Below are positions 15,677-22,929 of a DNA stretch of 64,000 nt, one piece after another (positions within the stretch are counted from its first letter, which is position 1; each line of letters begins with the position of its first letter). Origin of the DNA: Bog-756 sp035949055. GTDB taxonomy: Bacteria > Actinomycetota > Acidimicrobiia > Acidimicrobiales > RAAP-2. The translations under genes and the position numbers were made by a program. The stretch lies in contig DASZIO010000057.1 in NCBI GenBank assembly GCA_035949055.1, positions 62,001 to 126,000 of the forward strand, read 5' to 3'. Under the pieces are notes generated by a model. That model was not told the DNA's origin, made no database searches, and saw only the letters and a list, made by a program, of their open reading frames with translations.

Positions 15677-16582
15677 TTACCCGTCCGAGACGAAAGCAGA
15701 CGCGATCCGGCGAACCCGCTCGGGGTCGGAGATCGCGTCGATCTCGATGATCTTGCCTTCGACGACAGTGAATCCGATCACCGTCATGGGCTGCCCGTCT
15801 GAGGTGACGACCATGCCCGCGGCCCCACTCACCAGGGCGGGGTGCAAATGGACGATCGGGCGTGTGAGCCAGCTTCGTAGCCCACGTTGTGCCTGCCGGC
15901 TGACCGCTACCGCGCCGCGGATCTCCCGGGAAGCCTCCGCGCGCTGCCCCCCGGCGTCGATGCGCAGCACCACCTCGGGGTCGAGTACGGCGACAAGGCC
16001 GTCGAAATCGCCGTCACGCGCAGCCGCAAAGAAGGCGTCGACCACGCCGCGTTGACGTACGAGATCCTGGTCCAGAGGCGGCGGTTCGGCGCCCTTCACG
16101 CGACGTCGGGCCCGGCTGGCCAGTTGCCTGGCCGCCGCCGGGCTGCGACCCACCATGAGGGCGATCTCCTCGAAGGGAAGGTCGAACATGTCGTGGAGGA
16201 CGAACGCCAGTCTCTCGGCCGGGGTCAATGTGTCGAGCACGACGAGCAGAGCCAGGCCGACTGACTCCGCCATCAATGCCTCTTGCTCTGGTTGTAGTTC
16301 CGACCCGGAGCCTATGACGGGATCGGGGACATGCACGCCCAGTGACTCTTCACGCCGGACGTTGCGCGAGCGGAGCAGGTTCAGGCACACCCGGGCGACG
16401 ACCGTGGTCAACCACCCGCCGAGGTTCTCGATCTCGCTCGTTTCGGATCGGCTGAGACGCATCCAGGTGTCCTGGACCGCGTCGTCGGCTTCGGTGACCG
16501 ACCCGAGCATGCGGTAGGCCACCGCGTGGAGATGGATCCTGTGTTCCTCGAACCGGTCAGCCAACCACTCACGTTCGTCCAT
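15677..16582 (-). CDS. ECF41-type RNA polymerase sigma factor with SnoaL-like C-terminal domain
   Basis: 301-residue ECF sigma factor. Region 2 (HLHAVAYRMLGSVTEADDAV, QDTWMRLSR) and region 4 (LDTLTPAERLAFVLHDMFDL, PFEEIALMVGRSPAAARQLA, SRARRRVKG) are complete. A SnoaL-like domain follows (about residues 175-295), with VVLRIDAGGQRAE standing in for the DGGGK motif of ECF41 proteins. This fused domain regulates the sigma factor, so no separate anti-sigma is expected. I prefer the ATG at 16582 because GAGG lies nine bases upstream; an ATG at 16591 is crowded against it. Its partner gene is divergent at 16804 and both have matching promoters. Confidence 0.9.
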   Translation of the reverse strand: MDEREWLADRFEEHRIHLHAVAYRMLGSVTEADDAVQDTWMRLSRSETSEIENLGGWLTTVVARVCLNLLRSRNVRREESLGVHVPDPVIGSGSELQPEQEALMAESVGLALLVVLDTLTPAERLAFVLHDMFDLPFEEIALMVGRSPAAARQLASRARRRVKGAEPPPLDQDLVRQRGVVDAFFAAARDGDFDGLVAVLDPEVVLRIDAGGQRAEASREIRGAVAVSRQAQRGLRSWLTRPIVHLHPALVSGAAGMVVTSDGQPMTVIGFTVVEGKIIEIDAISDPERVRRIASAFVSDG

Positions 16583-16618
16583 CGGTGACATCCTCGCTCT
16601 GCCAGGTGTCCCATACGT

Positions 16619-16645
16619 GACCCCCCAAACCGGATCGATGTGACA
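16619..16645 (-). promoter_or_regulatory. ECF41-type promoter of the sigma gene
   Basis: Reading leftward: TGTCACA (16645-16639), 16 bases, GGTC (16622-16619) followed by A. The published ECF41 consensus is TGTCACA with CGTC about 16 bases later, so this matches at all but one base. It points to autoregulation of the sigma factor. Confidence 0.75.
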
Positions 16646-16721
16646 GCCGGGTCGCTCGGGTGTCGACGCCGGCGAACCGGACCAGGAATGTGCCGGCCAT
16701 GACCTGCGGTTCTCGTGCAGC

Positions 16722-16748
16722 TGTCACATTCTCGTGTCGCCAGGGGTC
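16722..16748 (+). promoter_or_regulatory. ECF41-type promoter of the CMD-like partner gene
   Basis: TGTCACA (16722-16728), 16 bases, GGTC (16745-16748) followed by A: the same elements and spacing as the opposing promoter at 16619-16645. It lies 55 bases before the start at 16804. The -10 region is itself an inverted repeat, GGTCA-TAGATG-TGACC. Confidence 0.75.
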
Positions 16749-16803
16749 ATAGATGTGACCCCCAGTGCGTCGAGCATGGAACCGATCGAGAGGAGGCCGA
16801 CGT

Positions 16804-17424
16804 ATGGCCACGTATCTTCCCCCCGTCGAGAGGCCGCAGGGCCTCTTTCTGAAGATGGTGTATTTCTTCAGCCGCCGGCAGTTCGGCAGAGTGATGACGC
16901 CGCTGGCGGTGTTCTCCGCCCGGATGCCAGTCCCATTTCTGTCGTTCTACGGCAAGGTCTCAAGACTGGACAAGAGGCTCCAGCTTCCGTCGGAGCTCGC
17001 CGTGCTGATCCGTGAGCGGGTGGCGAGTATCAACACCTGTCTGTTTTGCATGGATGCTGCCCGGTGGTCCGCCATGAAGGAGTCAACCGACAACGCGGTC
17101 CGCCTCGATGCGCTGTCGGAGTACAAAACGAGCCCGCTGTTCACCGAGGCCGAGCGAGCCGCGCTCGACTACGTGACAGAGCTGACACGGGAGAAGATGG
17201 TCGTCCCCGATACGTTTGCGCGGCTCCATCGCTACTACGACGAGCGACAGGTCTGCGACATCGTATGGCTTGTTGCCAGCGAGCATCTCTACAATATGAG
17301 CAACATCGGACTGAACATCGGTTCGGATGGACTCTGTGAACTGAAGCCGACAGAGGCGTCCTTAGACGCGGCAACCGACCGTGCCCGCTCCACGTCGAGT
17401 GCTGCTGAGCACCGGGCCGGCTGA
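16804..17424 (+). CDS. Carboxymuconolactone decarboxylase-like (AhpD-fold) protein, ECF41 partner
   Basis: 206-residue all-helical AhpD-fold protein of the kind that accompanies ECF41 sigma factors. LPSELAVLIRERVASINTCL followed by FCMDAARWSAMKES contains the redox CLFC motif (CxxC). YVTELTREKMVVPDTFARL and VCDIVWLVASEHLYNMSNIG complete the helical bundle. ATG preceded by GAGAGGAGG. Its promoter matches that of the divergent sigma gene, so it is the likely main target. Proposed function: peroxide or quinone-type redox defence; the electron donor is unknown. Confidence 0.9.
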   Translation: MATYLPPVERPQGLFLKMVYFFSRRQFGRVMTPLAVFSARMPVPFLSFYGKVSRLDKRLQLPSELAVLIRERVASINTCLFCMDAARWSAMKESTDNAVRLDALSEYKTSPLFTEAERAALDYVTELTREKMVVPDTFARLHRYYDERQVCDIVWLVASEHLYNMSNIGLNIGSDGLCELKPTEASLDAATDRARSTSSAAEHRAG

Positions 17425-17783
17425 TCTTCGGCGACCGGCGGGCGCCTCACCGTGTCGATTCGCTCGGCGGGACGCCTTGACGGTGTCGATTCGCCGACGG
17501 CCGCTCCTCCATCCCGCCTCGCCCGGCGCGACGGTTACATCGCGCGGCTGGCCATCGGATAGCGCGCTCGTCTTCGTCCACTCCGGATCGGCCGGGCGGT
17601 GGTCCGGTTAACGTCGAGGCGGTGTCCCTCTACCGAGGACTGACCCACCAGCTCGGGCGGGTCGGCGTGAGTGAGGAGTCAGGGGGGTGGTCGCCCTCGG
17701 CGAGGTACGCCTTTTGAAGGACTCAGCCCAACCAAGGCACCGCCCACCCATGACTCCGGGGTGCCTCGAGAGAGGAGCAGACC
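17425..17783 (+). other. Intergenic stretch, no gene seen
   Basis: 359 bases of G+C-rich sequence between the CMD-like and OsmC genes. It holds two copies of GTGTCGATTCGC (17452-17463 and 17483-17494) but no reading frame with a family match and no clear promoter except the ribosome site (GAGAGGAG) before 17784. Confidence 0.4.
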
Positions 17784-18209
17784 ATGCCTGCAAGAGGAAG
17801 TGCCGAGTGGAAAGGTGACGTACCGACCGGTACCGGCACCTTCACGGCCGGCGACACCATCAGCGGGGGGTACACCTACAAGTCCCGATTCGAAGACGGT
17901 CCGGGATCCAACCCCGAGCAGCTCATCGCCGCGGCCCACGCGTCCTGCTTTTCCATGGCCCTGGCCAACCTCCTCGCCCAAGCTGGCAGTCCTCCCGAGT
18001 CGGTGCGGACTGACGCAACCGTCACATTGCGGTTGGTGGACGGAACCCCGACCATCACCAAAATCGCTCTGATCACCGTCGGTACCGTGCCTGGGATCGG
18101 CAAGGAAGCCTTTCTGGAGCACGCCATGGCGGCCAAGGCCGGGTGTCCGGTGAGCAGGGCGCTCGCCGCAGTACCAGAGATCACCCTCGAAGCATCCCTG
18201 GCGTCGTGA
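17784..18209 (+). CDS. OsmC/Ohr family peroxide reductase
   Basis: 141-residue OsmC-type thiol peroxidase. The first conserved Cys is in EQLIAAAHASCFSMALANLL and the second in EHAMAAKAGCPVSRAL, the two-Cys signature of OsmC/Ohr proteins that reduce organic hydroperoxides, usually with lipoylated partners. Start preceded by GAGAGGAG. The stop overlaps the GTG of the thiolase by four bases, which places peroxide defence in the same transcript as a fatty-acyl enzyme. Confidence 0.92.
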   Translation: MPARGSAEWKGDVPTGTGTFTAGDTISGGYTYKSRFEDGPGSNPEQLIAAAHASCFSMALANLLAQAGSPPESVRTDATVTLRLVDGTPTITKIALITVGTVPGIGKEAFLEHAMAAKAGCPVSRALAAVPEITLEASLAS

Positions 18210-19435
18210 CCGAGGCCTTCATACTCGGCGGCGTGCGGACCCCGTTCGGGCGCTACGCCGGATCGTTGTCACCTATCCGCACAGACGATCTGCTCGGGCA
18301 GACCATGGTGGCCGCATGCGAGCACGTGGGTGTCTCGTTGGAGCGGATCGAGGACATCACCGCCGGCTGCGTCAATACTGCTCACGAAGGCATGGGCGAC
18401 ATCGCCCGGTGGGGTGCCCTGGCGGCCGGGTTCCCAGACTCCGTACCGGCGGTGACGGTAAATCGATTCTGCGCTTCCTCGCTCACCGGGGCTATCAACA
18501 TCGCTCACGCCATCCGCAGCGACGAGCTCGAGGTCGGGCTGGCGGGCGGAGTTGAATCGATGTCCCGCTCCGGCTGGGCTCAGATGAAAGGAGATGCGCC
18601 CTTCATGCCCCGAGGGCCCGTCCTCCTCCTCGACACCATGTGGGCGGGTGCCGGCGGACCACCTAATCCGGTGCTCCTGGCGCGCGACGCCTACGTCGAG
18701 ATGATCAGAACGGCGCAGAACGTGGCCGACCGCTACAAGCTGACACGCGAGGAGATCGACGCCTTCGCCCTCCGATCCCACCTGCATGCGGCGGCGGCTC
18801 GTGACTCCGGCCGATTGGCGCTCGAGATCCACCCCGTCGAGATTCCTGCCACGCGACGGCAGCCGGCTCGGACGTTCGAGCACGACGAGGGCATCCGGGG
18901 CGATACCACCGCGGAGCTACTGGCCCAGCTTCCCGCCCAGCCCAACACGACGCAGATGACGGCGGGGAATTCGTCGGCGCTCACCGACGGCGCCAGCGCG
19001 GTCGTGTTGGCCAGCGAGGCCGCGGCCCAGGAGCTCGGCGTTGCTCCCTTGGCCAGAGTGGTGGCATCCGCCACCCATGCTCTCGATCCCCAGTTCATGG
19101 GTATCGCGCCAGCCTTCGCAATGGCCCAGGCCCTGCGACGGGCCCGGCTTTCCCCGGCCGACATCGACATATGGGAGGTTCACGAAGCCTTCGCCGCCCA
19201 GGCGCTTGGCGTCCTGCGCGAGCTTCCGCACCAGCTGGACGGGTTTGAGGTCCCTGACGACCGGTTGAACCCGAATGGGGGCGCCGTCGCGATCGGCCAT
19301 CCCTTCGGGGCGTCGGGGACCCGATACGTCCTCACCTTGGCCACCGAACTCCGCCAACGTCAGGCCCGGTTCGGGGTGCTGGGCGTATGCGTTGGATCAG
19401 GCCAAGGTGTCGCTCTCGTGATCGAGAACCCGTGA
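18206..19435 (+). CDS. Thiolase (acetyl-CoA C-acetyltransferase family)
   Basis: 409-residue full-length thiolase. The nucleophilic Cys is in VTVNRFCASSLTGAINIAHA, the His in GGAVAIGHPFGASGTR, and the second Cys in GVCVGSGQG near the end. FILGGVRTPFGRYAGSL is the standard N-terminal signature. GTG start overlapping osmC. Such enzymes cleave 3-ketoacyl-CoA in beta-oxidation or condense two acetyl-CoA. With no FadB-like partner next to it, direction and chain length are open. Confidence 0.94.
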   Translation: MTEAFILGGVRTPFGRYAGSLSPIRTDDLLGQTMVAACEHVGVSLERIEDITAGCVNTAHEGMGDIARWGALAAGFPDSVPAVTVNRFCASSLTGAINIAHAIRSDELEVGLAGGVESMSRSGWAQMKGDAPFMPRGPVLLLDTMWAGAGGPPNPVLLARDAYVEMIRTAQNVADRYKLTREEIDAFALRSHLHAAAARDSGRLALEIHPVEIPATRRQPARTFEHDEGIRGDTTAELLAQLPAQPNTTQMTAGNSSALTDGASAVVLASEAAAQELGVAPLARVVASATHALDPQFMGIAPAFAMAQALRRARLSPADIDIWEVHEAFAAQALGVLRELPHQLDGFEVPDDRLNPNGGAVAIGHPFGASGTRYVLTLATELRQRQARFGVLGVCVGSGQGVALVIENP

Positions 19436-19665
19436 AGCGGACAGCTCCGAACTGCACGCAGTCCCTCGGTAGAGGCTTCTTCACAGTCGGAGTGATGGAC
19501 CAGCGAGATCTCGGCAACGAGCCGATGGAATTGGGTTCGGAAAGCACCGTCCCGCGAAGTCGGTGGATGAGGCCATAGTCTCCCTCACCCGCGCGTCTTC
19601 CCGACGGTCCCGCGACGGCGTCGTGGTCAGCGCCACGGCGGCACAGGCGGAGAGGGGGGAGTCCG

Positions 19666-19785
19666 ATGGGTCAGGCAATCGGAGAGAGCATCCCCTTCGC
19701 TCTCGGGGTGGCGATCAACCCTGTTCCGATCATTGCCATCATCCTGATGCTGCTGTCCCACAAGGCCGGCACCGAAGGCGCATGA
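19666..19785 (+). pseudogene. GAP-family membrane protein, N-terminal fragment
   Basis: A 39-residue frame with a strong ribosome site (GAGAGGGGGGA). MGQAIGESIPFALGVAINPV and PIIAIILMLLSHKAG match the first transmembrane helix and loop of the GAP (Sap, GPL-addressing) protein family, which are normally 210-260 residues long. A stop follows at 19783. The rest of the gene is missing, so this is the head of a deleted gene. Confidence 0.6.
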
Positions 19786-19829
19786 GGCCGATCTCGTACG
19801 AGTGACGCCGGGCTGTTCGAACCGTGCCG

Positions 19830-20423
19830 ATGGGCCATCATGGACCGGTGTCAGGATCGCGTCCCGCCGGCCTGGTGTTGACCCCTGGGGCCAGTGCCGG
19901 CCGGGATCAGTCCGGGCTGGTGGCGGTGGATGACGCAGTCACGCAGGTCGGCCTGGTCGTCGAGCGAGTCGAATTCCCGGGCCAGGCCGCCGGAAGGCGC
20001 CGACCCGACCCACCGGAGGTGTGCGTCCAGACAGTCCGCACGGCCGCCACGGGGTTGGCCCAGCGACTCGGAGTTCCGACCAGCCGAGTGGCCGTGGGCG
20101 GCCGTTCGATGGGCGGCCGGATGTGCTCCATGGCGGTGGCCGAAGGCCTCGACGTGGCCGGCCTCGTCCTGATCAGCTATCCGCTCCATCCACCCGGCCG
20201 GCCTGACCGGCTCCGGACCGCACATTTTCCCGACGTGCACGTGCCGAGCCTCTTCGTGTCCGGTCGGAGGGACGCCTTTGGTACCCCGGGCGAGTTGGAG
20301 CAGGAGACGGCGACCATTCCGGAAGCGGTCACCCTGGTCTTCGTGGACGGGGACCACTCCCTTCGGAAGCGGGACGTCGAAGTTGGTGACATCGTCGCTT
20401 CCTGGCTGACCGGCTTGGCCTGA
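19830..20423 (+). CDS. Alpha/beta-hydrolase of the KANL3/Tex30-like type
   Basis: 197-residue small alpha/beta hydrolase. The nucleophile elbow is VAVGGRSMGGRMCSMA (GxSxG with Ser). The likely acid is in PSLFVSGRRDAFGTP and the His in VFVDGDHSLRKRD, so the triad is complete. The start is uncertain: ATG at 19830, GTG at 19824 or 19848 are all in frame and none has a clear ribosome site. It follows the GAP fragment and is convergent with the LLM oxidoreductase. The substrate is not evident. Confidence 0.82.
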   Translation: MGHHGPVSGSRPAGLVLTPGASAGRDQSGLVAVDDAVTQVGLVVERVEFPGQAAGRRRPDPPEVCVQTVRTAATGLAQRLGVPTSRVAVGGRSMGGRMCSMAVAEGLDVAGLVLISYPLHPPGRPDRLRTAHFPDVHVPSLFVSGRRDAFGTPGELEQETATIPEAVTLVFVDGDHSLRKRDVEVGDIVASWLTGLA

Positions 20424-20496
20424 CCAATACAAGGTGTCCCGGTGTGGTGACGAGCGACCGGGCGGTTCCGCTCACCCTTCTTCGGCCGTCCGGGGT

Positions 20497-21417
20497 TCAG
20501 GATCGTGCGGCCGCGATGACCGTCTCCCCGTATTCCTGAATGGCTTCGACGGCCCGCGTCAGCGAGTCGCCCGGCACACTGACATGAGCCCACGTGACGC
20601 CCATGGTGGCCAACTTGTGCAGACCGGAGAGATGTGCTTCTGGACTGAATGCCTTCGTGCCGGGCATGCCCGCGTCCGGGGTTGTGAAGGCGACATCGAT
20701 CGCGGCACGGTCCCGCCCGGCCTCGTCGACGAACCCCCAGAGCTCGTCGAGCATCGCGCCCAGATCCTCGACCGTCTCGAGCGGTGGAGTCTTGGTGGTC
20801 TTTGACATGGCCCGTGGCGCCGGAAAGGGCGTCCATCCGTCCCCGTAGCGGGCTACCCGTCGACGCGACTGCCGACTGTTCCCGCCGATCCACAGGGGCG
20901 GCATCGGCTGGGGCCGGGGATTCGCGTCGAGTCCGTGAGCCGCGATCCCGACTCCCTCATAGTTGAAGTCGTGGTCCGACCAGACACCGCGGATCACTTC
21001 GACAGCCTGGTCGAACAGCGCGTTTCGCTGCTCGAAGTCCACCCCGAGCGCCTTGTACTCACCCCGGAGGTAGCCGGTCGCGACGGCCAGAGTGAATCGG
21101 CCCTCCGACAGCACGTCGAGCGTGGCCACCATCTTGGCGACGATCAACGGGTGTCGATACGGCAGCACCACGATGTTCGGGATGAAACGGATGCGTTCGG
21201 TGACGGCTGCGCAGAACGACAGTGCCACGAAGGGGTCCAACGCGTCGTGACCGCCACTGTGGAGCCATCGGGCCGTGGGGGCTGGATGGTCAGTGAATCC
21301 CATTCCGTCGAAGCCGCTCTCTTCGGCCGCCTGGGAGAACTCCCTGAGCGCTTCCCTCTTCAACAAGTCGGGATCGTAGGGATGGGCGATGAGGGGGTAG
21401 GTCAAGGAGAAGCGCAC
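20497..21417 (-). CDS. F420-dependent LLM-class oxidoreductase (TIGR03619-like)
   Basis: 306-residue luciferase-like barrel. FSQAAEESGFDGMGFTDHPA, AVTERIRFIPNIVVLPYRHP, VAKMVATLDVLSEGRFTLAV, ATGYLRGEYKALGVDFEQR and PPLWIGGNSRQSRRRVARYG are the family blocks that bind the deazaflavin and the substrate. GTG start with TAGCGT ending six bases before it, so the mRNA is probably leaderless. F420 use is a family expectation and not proven here. Confidence 0.9.
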   Translation of the reverse strand: MRFSLTYPLIAHPYDPDLLKREALREFSQAAEESGFDGMGFTDHPAPTARWLHSGGHDALDPFVALSFCAAVTERIRFIPNIVVLPYRHPLIVAKMVATLDVLSEGRFTLAVATGYLRGEYKALGVDFEQRNALFDQAVEVIRGVWSDHDFNYEGVGIAAHGLDANPRPQPMPPLWIGGNSRQSRRRVARYGDGWTPFPAPRAMSKTTKTPPLETVEDLGAMLDELWGFVDEAGRDRAAIDVAFTTPDAGMPGTKAFSPEAHLSGLHKLATMGVTWAHVSVPGDSLTRAVEAIQEYGETVIAAARS

Positions 21418-21423
21418 GGCGGA

Positions 21424-21429
21424 ACGCTA
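21424..21429 (-). promoter_or_regulatory. -10 hexamer TAGCGT, leaderless start
   Basis: Reading leftward, TAGCGT ends six bases before the GTG at 21417, with no ribosome site. It lies inside the end of the CDF exporter gene. Confidence 0.5.
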
Positions 21430-22479
21430 CCCCGGGCCCCGCCGCCCTGGTCCCAGCTCGCTTCCGACATGTGCTCCGGCCGGACTGGTGTGGATCGTCG
21501 CTGCGGTGAGTCGCGGCATCCGGGCGAGGAGGTGGCTCTCGGCGTGATGGGCGAGCTCATGCGCCTCGCCGACGCTGAGGTGGGCGTCGACGACCGCGTC
21601 CACCTCGGCCCGGAGGGTGTGTCCGATCCAACGGATGTGCAGCTGGCGGACGGCGTCGATCCCAGTGACGCTGGTGACGGCGGCGGTGGCCTGGTCCACG
21701 AGAGCCGGGTCGACGGCATCCATGAGCCGGGCGCCGACCCGACGGACGGCCGAACGGAGCACCCCGACGATGGCGACGGCGATGACCAGCCCGGCGACCG
21801 GGTCGGCCCAGGCCCAGCCCAGCGCCACGCCGCCGGCACCGATGAGCACGGCCAGGCTGGTGAACCCGTCGGTGCGGGCGTGCAGTCCGTCGGCCACCAG
21901 CGCATCGCTACCGATGCGCCGACCGACCCGAATCCGGTAACGGGCCACCACCTCGTTGCCGAGGAATCCGACCAGGGCCGCGAGCGCGACGGCCCACAGG
22001 TGGCTGACGACCTGGGGGTGGACGAGCCGGTCGATCGCCTCGAAGCCCGCCACGATGCAGGACAGGGCGATCATGCCGACGACGAAGAGCCCGGCGAGGT
22101 CCTCCGCGCGCCCGTAGCCGTAGGTGTAGCGCCTGGTGGCCGGACGGCTGGCGAGAGAAAACGCGAGCAACAGGGGCAGCGCTGTGAGGGCGTCGGCGAG
22201 GTTGTGCAAGGTGTCGCCCAGCAACGCCACCGAGCCGGAGAGGACGACGACGCTGCCTTGGAGCACAGCCGTGCCCCCGAGAAGGGCGAGGCTCCACAAC
22301 ACCGATCGCCGTCCGTCGGCGCCAGCCTCGAGTTCGCTGTCCACCTGGTCGATCGGATCGTGGGAGTGCGTACCGAACGCACTCGCGACGCCGTGGCGAA
22401 CCCGCGACCAAGCCGACCGGGGATGCCCATACCCGTGGACCAAACCGTGGTGCCATCCGGTCGAACTGCCGGTGTCCAT
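21427..22479 (-). CDS. Cation diffusion facilitator (CDF) metal exporter
   Basis: 350-residue CDF family efflux protein for Zn2+ or similar divalent ions, in the cytoplasmic membrane. The N terminus is His-rich (WHHGLVHGYGH, GTHSHD). Six helices start at SVLWSLALLGGTAVLQGSVV. Metal sites in helices II and V are visible as DTLHNLADAL (HxxxD) and ADGLHARTDGFTS (HxxxD). A cytoplasmic domain follows from about residue 265. Its start lies in a 75-base divergent gap with an ArsR-type repressor, which suggests metal-controlled expression. Confidence 0.93.
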   Translation of the reverse strand: MDTGSSTGWHHGLVHGYGHPRSAWSRVRHGVASAFGTHSHDPIDQVDSELEAGADGRRSVLWSLALLGGTAVLQGSVVVLSGSVALLGDTLHNLADALTALPLLLAFSLASRPATRRYTYGYGRAEDLAGLFVVGMIALSCIVAGFEAIDRLVHPQVVSHLWAVALAALVGFLGNEVVARYRIRVGRRIGSDALVADGLHARTDGFTSLAVLIGAGGVALGWAWADPVAGLVIAVAIVGVLRSAVRRVGARLMDAVDPALVDQATAAVTSVTGIDAVRQLHIRWIGHTLRAEVDAVVDAHLSVGEAHELAHHAESHLLARMPRLTAATIHTSPAGAHVGSELGPGRRGPG

Positions 22480-22485
22480 CAGACC

Positions 22486-22491
22486 ACCGTA
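22486..22491 (-). promoter_or_regulatory. -10 hexamer TACGGT, leaderless start of the CDF gene
   Basis: Reading leftward, TACGGT ends six bases before the ATG at 22479. The candidate ArsR operator at 22519-22533 would sit about where the -35 and upstream contacts lie. Confidence 0.55.
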
Positions 22492-22518
22492 GCGCCGAAC
22501 CTAAGTCATGTGCGAAGC

Positions 22519-22533
22519 TGCGAAGATATCGCA
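22519..22533. promoter_or_regulatory. Candidate ArsR/SmtB-type operator
   Basis: Inverted repeat TGCGA-AGATA-TCGCA in the divergent gap between the CDF exporter and the ArsR gene. TGCGAAG also occurs directly repeated at 22511. It lies immediately upstream of GATACT (22540-22545), the likely -10 of the arsR gene, so one bound dimer could affect both directions. Confidence 0.45.
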
Positions 22534-22554
22534 CTTACGGATACTGTGCAGCAC

Positions 22555-22911
22555 GTGAGCCCACCGCGACACCGGGCGAAGAGCGCTGGCCATCCGGAAG
22601 CGCCCACTGCCGAGCAAGTGCAAGTCGCCGTGCTGTCCTTTGCCATGCTGGCCGATCCGACTCGGGTCCAGATCCTCTGGGCGCTGCGCGACGACGAGCA
22701 CGACGTGGGGAGCCTGGCTGCGCTCGCCGGGTGTCGGCCCACGGTGGCCAGTCAGCACCTCTCGAAGCTCCGCTTGGCCGGACTGGTCGAGGCTCGCCGC
22801 GAGGGTCGCCGGATGGTCTATCGATTGCGAGGCAGTCATGTGCGCTCGCTGCTCAGTGAGGCGTTGTTCCACGCCGACCACCAGGTGCGCGGCGAGCCCA
22901 CCCACGACTGA
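22555..22911 (+). CDS. ArsR/SmtB-family metal-responsive repressor
   Basis: 118-residue winged helix protein: VAVLSFAMLADPTRVQILWA, VGSLAALAGCRPTVASQHLS, KLRLAGLVEARREGRRMVYR. The recognition helix region carries a Cys (AGC) and the C terminus has HVRSLLSEALFHADH, with His/Asp in the positions where Zn-sensing alpha5 sites lie in SmtB/CzrA relatives. The gene neighbours (CDF exporter, NRAMP-like carrier) support metal sensing. GTG at 22546 is also in frame, but the GATACT -10 ending at 22545 would place transcription start after it, so I prefer 22555. Confidence 0.88.
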   Translation: MSPPRHRAKSAGHPEAPTAEQVQVAVLSFAMLADPTRVQILWALRDDEHDVGSLAALAGCRPTVASQHLSKLRLAGLVEARREGRRMVYRLRGSHVRSLLSEALFHADHQVRGEPTHD

Positions 22912-22929
22912 GGCCCGGACCTTTCGGTG

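Noticed and set aside
17452..17494. Two copies of GTGTCGATTCGC
   Set aside because: Only two short copies 31 bases apart, no link to a gene; not enough for a regulatory or mobile element.
20935..22545. Plus-strand frame preceding the second ArsR gene
   Set aside because: It is the shadow of the LLM and CDF genes; ArsR similarity begins only after 22555.
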